A DNA stretch of 64,000 bases from the NCBI GenBank assembly GCA_038363925.1, contig JAQQWL010000011.1, forward strand, positions 6,572,001-6,636,000, written 5' to 3'. Shown piece after piece: positions 12,533-23,815 of this stretch. A model generated the notes under the pieces. That model searched no databases. It was not told the DNA's origin and saw only the letters and a program-made list of their open reading frames with translations. The position numbers and the translations under genes were made by a program. Each line of letters starts with the position of its first letter. Position 1 is the stretch's first letter. This stretch comes from Apiospora phragmitis. Its lineage: Eukaryota; Ascomycota; Sordariomycetes; Amphisphaeriales; Apiosporaceae.

Positions 12533-13271
12533 TTATGTAACAATACAGAGGAAGTGAAGTGTTTGCCTAACACCCATACCTGAGTAGCATCAATGTGTGA
12601 ATAGTGTTCAACATACCTAAGTACCTAATGTTTGGGTATATGTGGTTGGCGCATGTCTGATGTGCCCATCTTGATGCGTCTCCTTTTTTTCCGCCTGGTC
12701 TAGTCCCAGTGCTCTGGCCTGCAACCCCACCATAAGGCGCGCGCCCGCACACTGATTACCAGGTACTTACATTGCGTCCCTCAGCCCAATTCAACCCCCG
12801 TAACCGTATCAACTGTGGTCCGCCCAGGCAGTTCCGTAGTGTACGCTGAATCCAGCCTTTTGCCCATTTCGACCACTCAATCCAATCAATCAATCCAGTC
12901 ACCACCCCGCCATTTTTCCATCTCTCTATCCCAACTCTTTCGCCTCGCCTTGCCTCGCCTGCCTCTGCGCTTGCCTTGCCGTGTCTCTCCTTGTCTTGTC
13001 TTGGGTCGGGTTGGGTCGCCTGGCACACAAATTCTTCGAGACGGTGCCACTTTGGAAGAAGAAGAAGAAGGAAAAAGCCTTACCTACTATTACTTACTGT
13101 CTTGCGTGTTACGTGATGGTTGCGCATTGGGATATCTGATACCAAAAACTCTATTCTCACGCCCTCTCCCGCTCCCTCTTCCACCCGCCGCCACAACACT
13201 TCTTTCCAGCAACCCATATATATGCTGCTGGCAGTGCTCCACGCTGCCAACGACAACCCCCGAAGTCATTC
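12533..13271. promoter_or_regulatory. Spacer holding the CK2-beta promoter
   Basis: About 740 bases between RIC1 and the kinase subunit. Positions 12890-13020 are pyrimidine-rich with repeated CCTTGCCTCGCC-like blocks, typical of fungal core promoters. An ATATATAT run lies at 13216-13223, about 50 bases before the ATG. No gene is seen. Confidence 0.45.
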
Positions 13272-14215
13272 ATGATGGACGAATTTGCCTCCGAGTCCGA
13301 CAGTGACTACACGAGCTATTGGCGCGACTGGGTATGTTGGCACAACCGCCCCTCCACGGTTATCATTGATAGATAACAACATACATGGATCCAAAATACT
13401 GATCATTCTTGCCATAATCCTTCAGTTCATCTCCTCGCGCGGCAACGAATACTTCTGCGAAATTGACGAAGATTATCTCACGGATCGGTTCAACTTGACG
13501 GGGCTCAACACCGAGGTCCAATATTATCAATATGCTCTAGACTTAATCACCGACGTCTTCGACCTCGACTGCGACGATGACATGCGAGAGACCATTGAGA
13601 AGTCGGCCCGCCACCTGTACGGTCTCATCCATGCACGCTACGTGGTCACGACTAGAGGTCTAGCCAAGATGGTATGGCACCAACAAGTCCCATCCCCATC
13701 CCAAGCCCGTATTGCATTGAGCTAATTGTTAATCTGTACACCTCGCTTAGCTCGACAAGTACAAGAAGGCCGACTTCGGTAAATGTCCTCGCGTCTTCTG
13801 CCACTCGCACCCCTTATTACCCATGGGCCAGACCGATGTGCCCAACCAGAAGCCCGTCAAGCTATACTGCGTGCGCTGCGAGGATGTGTACAACCCCAAG
13901 TCCTCACGCCACGCCGCCATTGACGGCGCCTACTTCGGCACATCGTTCCACAACATCATGTTCCAGGTCTACCCAGCCCTGGTCCCGCCCAAGAGCGCCG
14001 AACGCTACATACCTCGCGTCTACGGCTTCCGCGTCCACTCATCGGCCGCCCTGATCCGCTGGCAGAACATCCAACGGACCGACATGCTCCGACGGTTACG
14101 GAAGCTCGAGGTCGAGAGCGGGTTCAAGGGAGAGCAGGGCGAGGACGATCTGGACGATGAGGACGAAGAGGAGGACGAGATCGATGTCGAGGGCGACACC
14201 AACGTCGTCGGTTAG
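13272..14215 (+). CDS. Casein kinase 2 regulatory (beta) subunit, 256 aa
   Basis: Three exons, 13272-13331, 13426-13671 and 13751-14215, give 256 residues. The CK2-beta signature is complete: WFISSRGNEYFCEIDEDY at the N-terminus, the acidic loop DLDCDDD at 66-72, and the zinc-binding dimer interface C114-x4-C119 with C142-x2-C145. The alpha-binding tail follows with YIPRVYGFRVH. The C-terminus is highly acidic (about residues 225-250). The protein dimerises and scaffolds two CK2 alpha catalytic subunits into the tetrameric Ser/Thr kinase of nucleus and cytoplasm. Fungi usually have two beta genes; the length and short acidic tail do not let me decide which this is. The first Met of a doublet (MMDEF) was taken as the start. 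Confidence 0.94.
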
Positions 14216-15487
14216 GATCAAGATCGACAGGGGAGGAAGAGAACCCGTGACGATGCTGGGTCAGCCCTACGAGGAGAGGTGGACGAACATGATCTTCCGT
14301 GAGACGCACACGCTCTCTTCGTCGACTGGCCGTGCGTCAGGGGATGGGGGTCCAGAGGCGAGCAAAAATGCTGCCTCCGCCTACGGCTTTGCACATCTCG
14401 GCGTTTCCAGAGAAAGGTTGGCTTGTTTCTGCGATGGCGTTTATTTTGAGTGATTCCCCAAGTCTCATTCTATGCTCCGGCGAGCATGTCATAGGAGCTA
14501 ATGGTATTATGAAACTTTCTAGAATGAAGTTCGTCCGTAGCGAAGGGGGTGCTTGCTTGTGTGACTCTTGAAAGAAGATGCTTGATCTTGCCAGGTTTTG
14601 GCAGCAAGAAGAAGCGTAGCGCCGCGATGGGCGTGGACGGACTCGTATCGATCGCTCTATGCTAGGTCTTGTTATGAAACCATGAAATAAAGAAAGTCCT
14701 GAATTGTTGTAAAGTTTTTTTTCTCCTTCAAATCCGAAGCTCGTAGACCAAGGGTCACATTAAGTTGGCCGTACCCCTATAACGAATAAGGTGTATACAA
14801 ATGCCATACAGGTATGTCTAAGCTTGGTTTAAAAGAACCTACTTCAACCACCCAACGAGATGGGATCCGGTGACTATCTATATACATAGCATTGTAGGTA
14901 CATATACGTATAAGGATCCCTGAGCTGTATGTGTAGGGATGTACTCATATCTCGGGTGCCCATTGTACCATCAACGAGTTCATCATAGCGTCACGAAACG
15001 TAACAAAGCGCCACAGTTTGATATTTCCAATATCAAGCACACCTCGTCATATGCAAAAAGCCAGAGGGTAATCGTTGGAATACATCATCCGCCATATTTG
15101 CTCTGTTTTGTCCCGAGTGAATAGTGTTATTCCTCTATTCGTGATGACTTCTACAATCATACTATATCGTCCAACATCATGGCACCCATGGCCAAGTCTG
15201 CTTCCGTCAACAGGTGGCTGTGCAGAGGAAGAAAGACAATCTTCATCGACAAGCAGTATACCTCAAGAGAAGGTCCAAAGATCCAACTTCTGCGAGCCTG
15301 CAAGGCCGCTAAGCCTCCGCACCATTTTTGTTTTTGCGAATCCCACACGGCCAAACCGTGGGAAGGCCCAAGAGCAAAAGCGCCACCCATGTCTGCAGCA
15401 AAACAAGAGCCCCCCTGAAACGCCATTACAGACACGTCTCGTATTTCCCAGACTCACCCAATCCAACGCCATACCCAAGAAAGGATC
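14216..15487. other. Convergent spacer between CK2-beta and PAP2 phosphatase
   Basis: About 1.27 kb lying between two 3' ends. It should contain both 3' UTRs; AATAAA-like sequence is seen near 14686 (AATAAAG) after the kinase gene. The small frames here have no recognisable content. Confidence 0.5.
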
Positions 15488-16952
15488 TTAAAAGGCCTGG
15501 CCCTGTAACGACCGGTGATCTGCGTCTCTGGACCCACCGAGAGCCGAACTGCTTCCGACACGATCGTTTTGTGTGTCGTATTCGGGCTTTCTGTTGCGTA
15601 CGCCCATCTCGATGTCGGTGGGCGCATGTCCGAACCCTTCGTCCTCATCCCCTGCTCTAACCCAGTCCTTCTTTTCTGTGGCGTAGCTGTATGACCCAAT
15701 GCCGGCCCAGAACGCCTTGTCGTGGCTACGAGGGGCCAAGCCCACCCAGCGCCGCGCGCAATAGGGAGATGGTAATAGCGGAATGCGAACCAGGCCGTGA
15801 TGGTGCCGATTATGAAACCAAAGAGGATATCGAAGCCGTGGTGGCGGAAATCGAACCAGCGGGAGCTAGCAATGAAAATGGCCAGGAAAAAGGGGACACA
15901 GGTGATAGCTAGCAGGTAAATAGGCGGTGCCGCGGCCTGGCGCCGCACTGCAAAGACTGCTTTGGTATGAGAGGCAAGATGCTTGGTCGTGGCTGGATCA
16001 TCCGGGTTGCCAAGTTCTTCGGTGGCATTCGAAGCGGTTAAGCCCATGGCCTCGTCAGCATTCCCGCGGTTGTTTGCGAGGCGGGACGGAAACGATGACA
16101 TGGCAGTGGCATCATCAGGATAGCCTCCGGACGCCAGGAAGGGTATCGTAACGGAGAACTTGCTGGCCAAGAAGAAGGACAAGTAGATCAGGCCGGCGGC
16201 GGACGAGCTCGAGTGTCCCGAGGGATAGCTCCGGAAGCCATCCTCGAGAAGTTTCGTGTCGGGGTTCTTGCAGATGTTGGCCGACACGAGCTGTCCGTTG
16301 CTCGACATGTTGGCTATGCCACCTACAATGTACTGTTGAAGGTTCGCAATGTCTGGTTGACACCGGCTTAGGAGATCTGGCCTAGGTTTCCCAAACAGGT
16401 TTTTCATCCCGCTGGTAATGAACCAGGCGCCGGTAAGCGACAGTGCCAGGCCGAGCCATCCCGTATGAAGTTCCCACAACTTGCGCTTCCAGATGAGCGA
16501 TTTGGGTGTCCCTTTAGGGACGGTATTGCCGGGAACAAAGACCAAGGCCACGAAAAGAATAATAACAATGGGAATAACAGCATTGCAGATTAGAAGGAGC
16601 TTCGAGTCGACAGTTTCCTTCACCGTAAAAGGAAATCTATATCTGCAGTCAGCACTCTGGCGCATACCTAAGTTAGATGGACCCGGCCGATAGTGGCTCA
16701 AGCAAGATACATAGTGTAGCGAGTAAAGGGTGGGAGAGGGAGAGGGACTCGGGCTTACGATATGTTGGGGTCCTCCAAGCTGAAGGGCCTCCTATTCGGC
16801 GTGATGTTGCCCAAGTAGAAGCCAACAGCGTCTGCCGCGATCAAGACAATCCAGTCTGTTGCATAAGAGGCTATCAGGACCCACGAGGCGTTGTGCTTTT
16901 TGCGACCAGCACTATTGCCCCGGACAGGAGGAGCGCCGCTCAGATCGGACAT
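15488..16952 (-). CDS. PAP2-type lipid phosphate phosphatase (Dpp1-like), one-base frame break near the C-terminus
   Basis: Exons are 16952-16759 and 16636-15488; allowing for one missing base the protein is 447 aa. Six membrane segments are visible. The three PAP2 motifs are intact: K-x6-RP (KNLFGKPRP), PSGH (YPSGHSSSSAAG) and SR-x5-H (SRWFDFRHHGFD), so catalysis by the phosphatidate/diacylglycerol-pyrophosphate phosphatase mechanism is expected at the ER or vacuole membrane. After GAGWAW the conserved ending (PRSHDKAFWAGIGSYSYA) continues in another frame. Reading on unshifted gives an unrelated tail ending at 15454. One base appears lost in the GGGGCC run at 15732-15737. An in-frame upstream ATG at 17045 could add 31 residues; I preferred 16952 because family similarity starts there. 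A 135-residue loop between PSGH and SR is Ser/Asp/Ala-rich. Confidence 0.85.
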
Positions 16953-19900
16953 CTTGCGGTAGGCTTGATAGGTGGGAAATGTCAAGAAAGACTGTGGTCT
17001 GGTAGTTTTGGGTGGCGTTTGAGGGTAAGAGTAGTCCTCTTGCATTCTCTATTGTTCTGGAAATCACGGTCTAGATCTTTGGCCACCTAACAGCGCCCAA
17101 AGAATACGAACCAGCCGAGAAAAAACAGCAAGCACCCTAGTAGAATCAGATGAAGTGAAAGCGCCTGTCGACAAAGGAACGACAGTCCGACGTAAGGCAG
17201 GGGGAGCCGACAGGTGCAATTGTAGTTGGAGGAACTAGCCAGTTACCGGATGATCACTCGGATTCGGTTCTTAGCGTCTCCGTGCAAAGAAATCAAAGCC
17301 GAGAGAGAAAGATTGAGCAGAGCAGTCGCAAGCAGTTAAGTCAAGGTTCAAATGGGATTGATTGTTGATCTCACAATGCCATTCGCCAGTCAAAACAGAC
17401 GCCTAAACGGAGCCCGAGTAGTCCGCCCTTTGCTGGTGTTACTGCCCGGGGGTTGGTTGCCTTGGCGGTGCTTGGCGATATAGCCCTGTTGCGCAATCCT
17501 TCTGGGCAGTGCAAAGCTGGGGGACTTGTGAACAGAAGTCAAAAAAAGATGGATGATGTCGCGACTGACAAGGAAGCTTTGCAATCAAATAAAACTTAAG
17601 GTTTGCTCATGACAAGTGTGGAAAGGGAGGGCGGCAATTGGGCAACAGGAGGGTATCGATCGCTAAGACGCTGAGACAGAAACAGTTAAGGGTCTGGTGC
17701 CACCGTGGATCAGCCCCTAATAAAGCACTTGGCATACGTCCAAGGATACGCTACAAGCGCCGTCCAGGCTCAGCCACTACGGCGGTTACGTGTACAGCAG
17801 GTCAGTAACACCGCAAAATCAATAGTACAAAATCGAACACCTAATAGAATGCGCATGTAAGAAGCAGGAATGTACTACCACATCTGCACATGGTGAGAAA
17901 TAACAAAATGATCTGCATCTGCATCGGGTATGTCAAGGCAATCTGGCAGCCAAGGCAAATGGATGCGCGCTTTGCTGTCGGTCTGTGTCTGAGCTGTCAA
18001 TCCTCTCATTAAAGGGATCTTCCGACTTGCCGATATGCCGGGGCATTGTCTGAACTACGGAGTAAACCATCCGAACTCCGGGACGCCCTCCGCAAGAGAA
18101 CTTGGATGCAATGACATTCCCCTTGGGCCTCAGTGAGAATATAAGTAGGTTACAGCATGGCCGTGTATCTGAGCCGAGACCTTTCCAGGCAACCAGGGTC
18201 TTTCCCGTCTTTGCTTGGATGTGCCACCGGTAAGGGCGGAGCATTGTTCATGCCCCCAAAGGACCTAAAGGAATAAGCCGTGAGTGAGACCTAAGGAAAA
18301 GTGAATCGCCCAAGCAGGAAGAAGGCAGGCATTTCAACAGAGTGAAAGAAAGGAGGTAGACAACTAGCTTGTGCACGCACTCACCGCCCTGATTTATATA
18401 GCTGGCTGGGGGCCGGAGAAGCAAAGGAGCTGAGCTGCATCCCCCCGATTAGGCTGACTTCGGTGTTTAAGCTGCGCGGATAGACGGCCATTCGCCGATT
18501 GCTTGGCGTGGCCCAGCTGCAGAACAGAGGGTGCTGCTTTCTCGGGGTGTTTCAGACTGGCATTCGTAGATCCTTATTAATAGCCACCACAGTGGCCTGA
18601 CAGCCTGAGGAACCCAGCTGCTCGCTCAGACTTGCTTACTAGAAGCTAGATAGACGTTAGACGAAATTTTCAATATGGCAGACGACGCCGGCACAGGCAG
18701 GCAGGATGTCCTTGGCAGGGGCTGAGTGAGATGGCGGATTACTGTACTGTACCCTTTCCCCAGACGATCGATGATCTAGCCAGAGCCGAGAGCCTGCCTT
18801 AATTGCTCCGCGATCGCTGCACCGTTTCTGCGGTTGTCGTCTCAGGTGGCATCTCTTCAAAATGCTCGCCCGGGGTATCAGGCAAACTAAACAACTACCG
18901 AAGGGGTCCGTCCTCGAGGGGGATCGCCCCCCCCCCCCCGGCCAGATGTTAGTCGATCTGGAGGAGTGCGGGTCTCTGAATTTCTCCGGCAAGCTCAGTC
19001 ATTTTTATCAGATATCATGAATAGGAGTGCAGCTAGCAAGCAGGCTCAGCTCATCCCATTCCGCTCGAGAAACGATTTTAGCGGACCATAGCGGCCCGGG
19101 ACCGTCACTAATGTAGCTCAGCAGCGACCGTCGTTTCGGGGTAGGGATCCGATCTTCAGCGGAACGGAGATTTTCGTTCTTGATATCAGGCTATGCAGGT
19201 ACCCGATGGACTATTTCCCCTTTCCCGGGCCATTATACTACCTAGATAGTAGTTAAGAGGAAAGTGTCTTCACCAGTCTTTCTGCAATCCGGATGTGTTG
19301 TTCGTAACTGCAAGCCAACATTAGAGCATCGATAGATACGAGGATTAGGCTTGGCAGCGTAAAAGTAACTGCTCACATACTCACAATGAACCCTTGCATC
19401 GATGAGTTGTTCCATCGGAATAAGAAGGGGAGCTTTCACACGTTCTGCGTTCTTTGCTGCAATTTAGTAGCATTGGGAGGGAGAAGAATAAGAGAGCAAA
19501 CTCGTGTGCTGGCAATTCTTCCACGCATCATAGCATAGATTCGGCCGACTTGGGCTCTACGGTTCACCAATAATAATCCCACGATGCTCGGATCCGTGAT
19601 CCATTCAGCTAATAATTAGCTGCCGCGCTGGACTTGCTTCTTCCAGCATCTGCAGTAGTACACCCACCATCTTTCTCCTTTGGGTAATCATCTCGAGCAC
19701 TGCATGGGTTGGTAGCGGTCCATCGTTTCGGAACATCGCGCACGCTCGTTCTCTCGTGACCAGATTTGCTTTTCCCAGCTACAATGGGAAGCAAAAAGTC
19801 ATCGGATGCCAAGGCCGCCTATATGAGATAGGCATCATGGGTCATACACACCGTCATGGTCTCTATCCCGGTCTGCTGCGTTTTCGTGGTGGCGGACGGG

Positions 19901-20208
19901 GGTTGTTGTTGTTGTGAAGATCTGCGGCTGAGAAAGTAGTATCTTGGGACTAGATCCTCTCGCGATACTCGTCAGACCACGAAGGGGGCAATATTACCCT
20001 GCTCCTGTTACAGCTTACTATCATATTTCACTCTGAGTGCTATATGGGTGGTCGATTGCTGGATACATAATGGGCGGCACGTCGCCCAACTGCATCCCGA
20101 ATACCTTACTCTTCCCATCCGCATCCGCCCCTGCTCGTGGCACTACATTCGTTTACCTACCCTCATATTAGGTTATCCATCACTTTCGTTAAGATTTCCA
20201 TTCCCAAG
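16953..20208. other. Long intergenic region (3.2 kb), no gene seen
   Basis: This stretch lies upstream of both the PAP2 gene and the chitin deacetylase, so it is a shared divergent promoter region. The first 93 bases could be coding if the upstream PAP2 start is used. A run of 13 C sits at 18927-18939. Frames at 17390-17584 and 18657-18992 lack conserved sequence. Otherwise nothing clear is seen. Confidence 0.55.
18927..18939. repeat. Poly-C tract (13 C)
   Basis: Thirteen consecutive C after GGATCG. It lies in a non-coding spacer and is the longest G/C homopolymer noticed in the window. Confidence 0.9.
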
Positions 20209-22011
20209 ATGCGGGCTTCTTCTATCCTGTCTTACGCCCTCGCAAGCAGCGTCGTTGCTGCCTCTGCCTCATCTCGTCTCCAGCTCAAGCGGGAGGTTTC
20301 CCCTGATATGACGTGCGGAAACACTGAAGCCGGGACGAAGGGCTACACGTGCCCTGACAACCTGTGCTGTTCGTCACAGTCAGTCAAACACTATCAAAAC
20401 TTCGAGCACAAAAAGGGTATACGCTGACCTATGACTTAAAGCGGATATTGCGGTACCGGGAACGACTACTGTGGTGCCGATGTGGGCTGCCAACCAAAAT
20501 TCGGTGCCGCCTGCACGGCCGGCACTGGTGGTGGCGACTCGGGATCGGGCTCCGGACTCTGTGGCCCTAAGAACGGCAATGCCGTCTGTGGCTCTACGGA
20601 GTGCTGCTCGGCAGAGGGGTGAGTGTGCTTGCTAGTTGTACCAGCTGTTTCGAGCTATGACCTGCTAACAACCGTCAGCTACTGTGGTACTACCCCTGAG
20701 CACTGCAAGGCACCCGACTGCCTGTTCGAGTTCGGACCAGCTTGTGATGCGAACAAGGTGCCCTCCGGCACGAGCACGACAACCGTGCCGAGATCAAAGC
20801 TTGGCAGCGTCGCCTATGGAGGTGCCGGTATCTACTCCTGCGCGAAGACGGGTATGTTCAGACTCTCCTTACCTTGCTGCCCCCCAATGAGCGTGTGCGC
20901 CAGCTTGTACTCGGATCGCCGGTTTGCTGACAAAAAGGGTCTCCCTCCTAAACAGGCACCGTGGCTCTGACCTATGACGACGGCCCCAGCGGCTACACCA
21001 ACGACCTGCTCGACCTGCTCGCCAGTACAACGCCAAGGCGACCTTCTTCATGACGGGCGTCAACAACAACAAGGGCCAGATCGACGACCCGGCGACGCCC
21101 TTCCCCGCCGTCATCCGGCGCCAGCACGCCGACGGCCACCAGATCGCGTCCCACACGTGGTCGCACGCGGACCTGTCGGCCGTCACGCCGGCGCAGCGCC
21201 GCGACGAGATGGTCAAGCTCGAGATGGCGGTCCGCAACATCCTCGGCTTCGTGCCGACCTACATGCGGCCGCCCTACTCGTCCTGCACGGCCGAGAGCGG
21301 CTGCGAGCAGGACATGGCCGCGCTCGGCTACCACGTCGTCTACTTCGACCTCGACACGCAGGACTACCTGCACACGGCGGCCGACCAGATCCAGACGTCC
21401 AAGGACATCGTGACCCAGTTCTTCGAGGGTAAGCAGAGCGCCGCCTTCGACGCCCTGTCCATCGGCCACGACATCCACTTCCAGACCGTCTATAACCTGA
21501 CCGAGTTCATGCTCCAGACCGTCTCGAAGCAGGGGTACAAGTTCGTCACCGTCGGCGAGTGCCTCAATGACCCCGTCGAGAACTGGTACCGGTACGACAG
21601 TTCCGCCCCGGCCCCAGCCCCAGCCCCGGCCTCGTCATCTGTCAAGGTGCCTGTCGCCTCGACCACCAGCTCGGTTTCCGTGAAGGCCAGCAGCACGACC
21701 CTTAGCAGCGCCACGCGGCCGTTTACCATTATTACTCCCACGACATCAGCAGGAGTCCCGCCGCCTCCGCCTCCTGGACCTTCCGGCGGGCCTGCACCGC
21801 CTAAGCCCAGCATGCCCGCTCCCGGCCTGGCCACGCCGCCCAAGCCCAAGACGCCGCAGGGTAATTTGCCCTACTCTCATCCTTCATGTGCGTCCACGGC
21901 TAACAAAGGTGACCAGAAATGATCCAGGAATGGATTGACGAGCTCAAGTCGAGGTTCCCAGGTATGAAGGATAAGCTGGGCGACCTTAGCAACTACTGGC
22001 GCGGCCACTAG
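20209..22011 (+). CDS. Secreted chitin deacetylase with two chitin-binding (CBM18) modules; one-base frame break
   Basis: Exons are 20209-20378, 20442-20618, 20679-20851, 20956-21860 and 21917-22011, giving 506 aa if one lost base is allowed for. A signal peptide covers the first 20 or so residues. Two Cys-rich CBM18-type modules follow (LCCSSHGYCGTGNDYCG, ECCSAEGYCGTTPEHC). The NodB deacetylase domain has TYDDGP (metal and catalytic Asp), HTWSHADL (metal His pair), RPPYS, YFDLDTQDY and IGHDIH. A linker of PA repeats and Ser/Thr follows, then a Pro-rich block and a short helical tail. It should remove acetyl groups from chitin in the cell wall or outside the cell. Between TYDDGP and KATFF the frame stops: CTCGCCAGTACAAC at 21018-21031 lacks one base of an expected Ala-Gln-Tyr-Asn, and without it translation ends 31 bases later. 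This could be an assembly error or a dead gene. Confidence 0.87.
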
Positions 22012-22482
22012 TGTAACAGCAGCATGAGGGATGAATGGGAGACATGGAAGAAACTTTCATGCGTGCTCCGCCAAGCGTACGTGTGCGAGATTCCTGAAGA
22101 TCTGAACCTTTCCTATACGAACCTATTTAATAAGACTGTATTACTATGATGTCTTGACGGCAATGCACGAGAAAACCTGTGTATACATATATATTATTTC
22201 AATGGAGGGATATTAAATACACTATAGTCGGCGCTAGAGTTCCTGTATATTGAGTCCATTCGTATAAGCCCACACCTGTGGTGATGTATAGGAATGATGC
22301 ATATTATATACGTAGCGTCGTGATTAGCCGTGTTACAGTGTCAAAGTCGACGTCTATAGAGACCTTCGTAGCATTTAGCTCCGAGCTAGACCAATCCCAC
22401 ATTGACACACGAAAACCAAGACGACCACTAAAAAAAAGTCTCCAAGCCGTGGACCTTGACCGGCAAAATGAACAAAAGATGA
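22012..22482. other. Spacer between chitin deacetylase and tRNA gene
   Basis: An A/T-rich 3' flank of the deacetylase gene (TATATATTATTT near 22185) and the 3' flank of the minus-strand tRNA. Eight A on the plus strand at 22430-22437 read as T8 downstream of the tRNA, a fallback polymerase III stop; a nearer T4 is at 22474-22477. Confidence 0.5.
22474..22477 (-). terminator. Probable polymerase III T-run terminator of tRNA-Met
   Basis: Four T on the minus strand start six bases after the discriminator base of the tRNA, the usual position and length for RNA polymerase III termination. A longer T8 run follows at 22437-22430. Confidence 0.5.
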
Positions 22483-22585
22483 TGTCCTGGGGAGACTCGA
22501 ACTCTCGACCTTTGGATATCTGAACTTTTAATTCAGTCATATTGAAATATGAGACCAACGCTCTAACCAACTGAGCCACCAAGAC
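22483..22585 (-). tRNA. tRNA-Met (CAT), intron-containing, T-arm one base short
   Basis: The minus strand folds as a cloverleaf. The acceptor 5' strand GTCTTGG (22585-22579) pairs fully, with one G-U, with CCAGGAC just before the discriminator A. The D-arm is GCTC-AGTTGGTTA-GAGC. The anticodon arm is TTGGT-CTCATAA-TCCAA, with the U-U pair at 31-39 also found in yeast elongator tRNA-Met. Loop sequence CAT gives Met. An intron of 30 bases (22547-22518) interrupts after position 37. The T-loop and B box TTCGAGT are normal. After the T-loop only CTCCCC separates it from AGGAC: a full five-base T stem plus seven-base acceptor needs one more C. It is either a one-base assembly deletion or a defective copy. 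CCA is not encoded, as expected. Confidence 0.85.
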
Positions 22586-22861
22586 TTAGTTCGCTTCTTG
22601 TTGTGAACATATCGCATATTAGACTATAGATTATCAATGCTCGTCTCTCCCTATTTTGTTTTCACATAGTATTGTCGTACTGTTCCCATTATACATAAGC
22701 AGACCCGGTAGGACTCATTGTTCGTGGGTAACTATAAAACACGATGATATATTAAACTGCGAGGAGCCGTCGTAATGTCTAAGATGATACCACGGGAGTG
22801 AAAGTTACCGATGGAGTAAACTTATGCGAAATCAATCCCCAAGAAGTCGTCGCCATACCAA

Positions 22862-23815
22862 CTATACCTCGAACCGCGCAAGCTCCGCCTCAGTCCACTC
22901 CCACAGGCGTCGCGCCAAGTCGTCATCTTTGGCAAACGCGCTCTGCGTACCCCCCTTGCCGATGCTAGTATAGTATTCGCCGCTCACAACATCCTTGGAG
23001 ACGGACGCCCAAAGTTGATTCTTAACCCCGCGGTCCGGCGTCTGAAAAGGTGGCACATAGGTAAGGAAAGCCATGATCTTGGCCTGCACGGCCGGGCTCA
23101 TCCACGAATCCGCCATCGAGTGCCCCAGGTTGGTCGACACAAACCCGGGGTGCACGGCCGCGACCGTGATCTGCGGGAACCGCCTCGCCAGCTCGCGAGC
23201 AAAGAGCGCGTTGGCGAGCTTGCTGACGCCGTACCGCCTCGCGGTGGAGACGTTCATGGTCTCGCTCTTGAGCAGGCCCAGGTCGATGCCCCCCTTCGCA
23301 ATGGCGAACTTGTGGCCCTCCGAGCACATGACGACGACGCGAACGTCCGGCTTCTCCCCCAACGCGGCCGTCTGCAGGAGCAAGGGGAGCAGCAGCTTCG
23401 CGAGCAGCGCGTGGCCCATGTGGTTCGTGCCGAACTGCATCTCGTAGCCGTCGGGGGTCAGGCCGGGCGGGTTGCACATGACCCCCGCGTTCAGCATGAG
23501 GATGTCCAGGCGCGGCGACTCGGCGCGCAGGCGCTGCGCCGCCTTCTGGACCGTGGCTAGAGAGGCGAGTTCGAGCTCCAGGAACTCGATCGGGGTCGCG
23601 CCGCCCATGTCTGGACCCAGCTCCTTCTGGATATCTGCGATGGCGGCCTTGGCTTTCTCAGCGTTGCGGGCGGCGAGCCAGATTTTGGCTGGGCCATGCC
23701 GCGCATAATGTTTGACGCAGGCTTTTCCTAGACCTACGTTGGCGCCGGTGACGCAGATGACCTTTCCCTTGAGATCGGGGAGATCTCTTTCTGGGTCAAA
23801 GTTTGTACTGGGCAT
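22862..23815 (-). CDS. Short-chain dehydrogenase/reductase (retinol dehydrogenase/WWOX-like), 317 aa
   Basis: An intronless 317-residue protein with a full classical SDR set. The Rossmann nucleotide-binding motif TGANVGLG is at 23-30 and NAG at 109-111. The catalytic Ser is near 165 (VMCSEGHK) and Y195-x3-K199 (YGVSK) completes the active site. KIWLAARN after the second strand, with Arg at 50, favours NADP(H). PG at 223-224 (HPGFVSTNL) is the usual post-catalytic motif. Length and sequence fit the retinol dehydrogenase/WW-domain oxidoreductase-like branch that is common and expanded in fungi. The substrate cannot be predicted. No signal peptide or membrane segment is seen, so it is probably cytosolic. 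Confidence 0.9.
   Translation of the reverse strand: MPSTNFDPERDLPDLKGKVICVTGANVGLGKACVKHYARHGPAKIWLAARNAEKAKAAIADIQKELGPDMGGATPIEFLELELASLATVQKAAQRLRAESPRLDILMLNAGVMCNPPGLTPDGYEMQFGTNHMGHALLAKLLLPLLLQTAALGEKPDVRVVVMCSEGHKFAIAKGGIDLGLLKSETMNVSTARRYGVSKLANALFARELARRFPQITVAAVHPGFVSTNLGHSMADSWMSPAVQAKIMAFLTYVPPFQTPDRGVKNQLWASVSKDVVSGEYYTSIGKGGTQSAFAKDDDLARRLWEWTEAELARFEV

Noticed and set aside
20974..21478. Alternative frames on both strands over the chitin deacetylase domain
   Set aside because: Arg/Pro/Ala-rich translations of G+C-rich coding sequence, without the NodB motifs.
23015..23560. Plus-strand frame of 181 codons opposite the dehydrogenase
   Set aside because: Shadow of a complete SDR gene on the minus strand.
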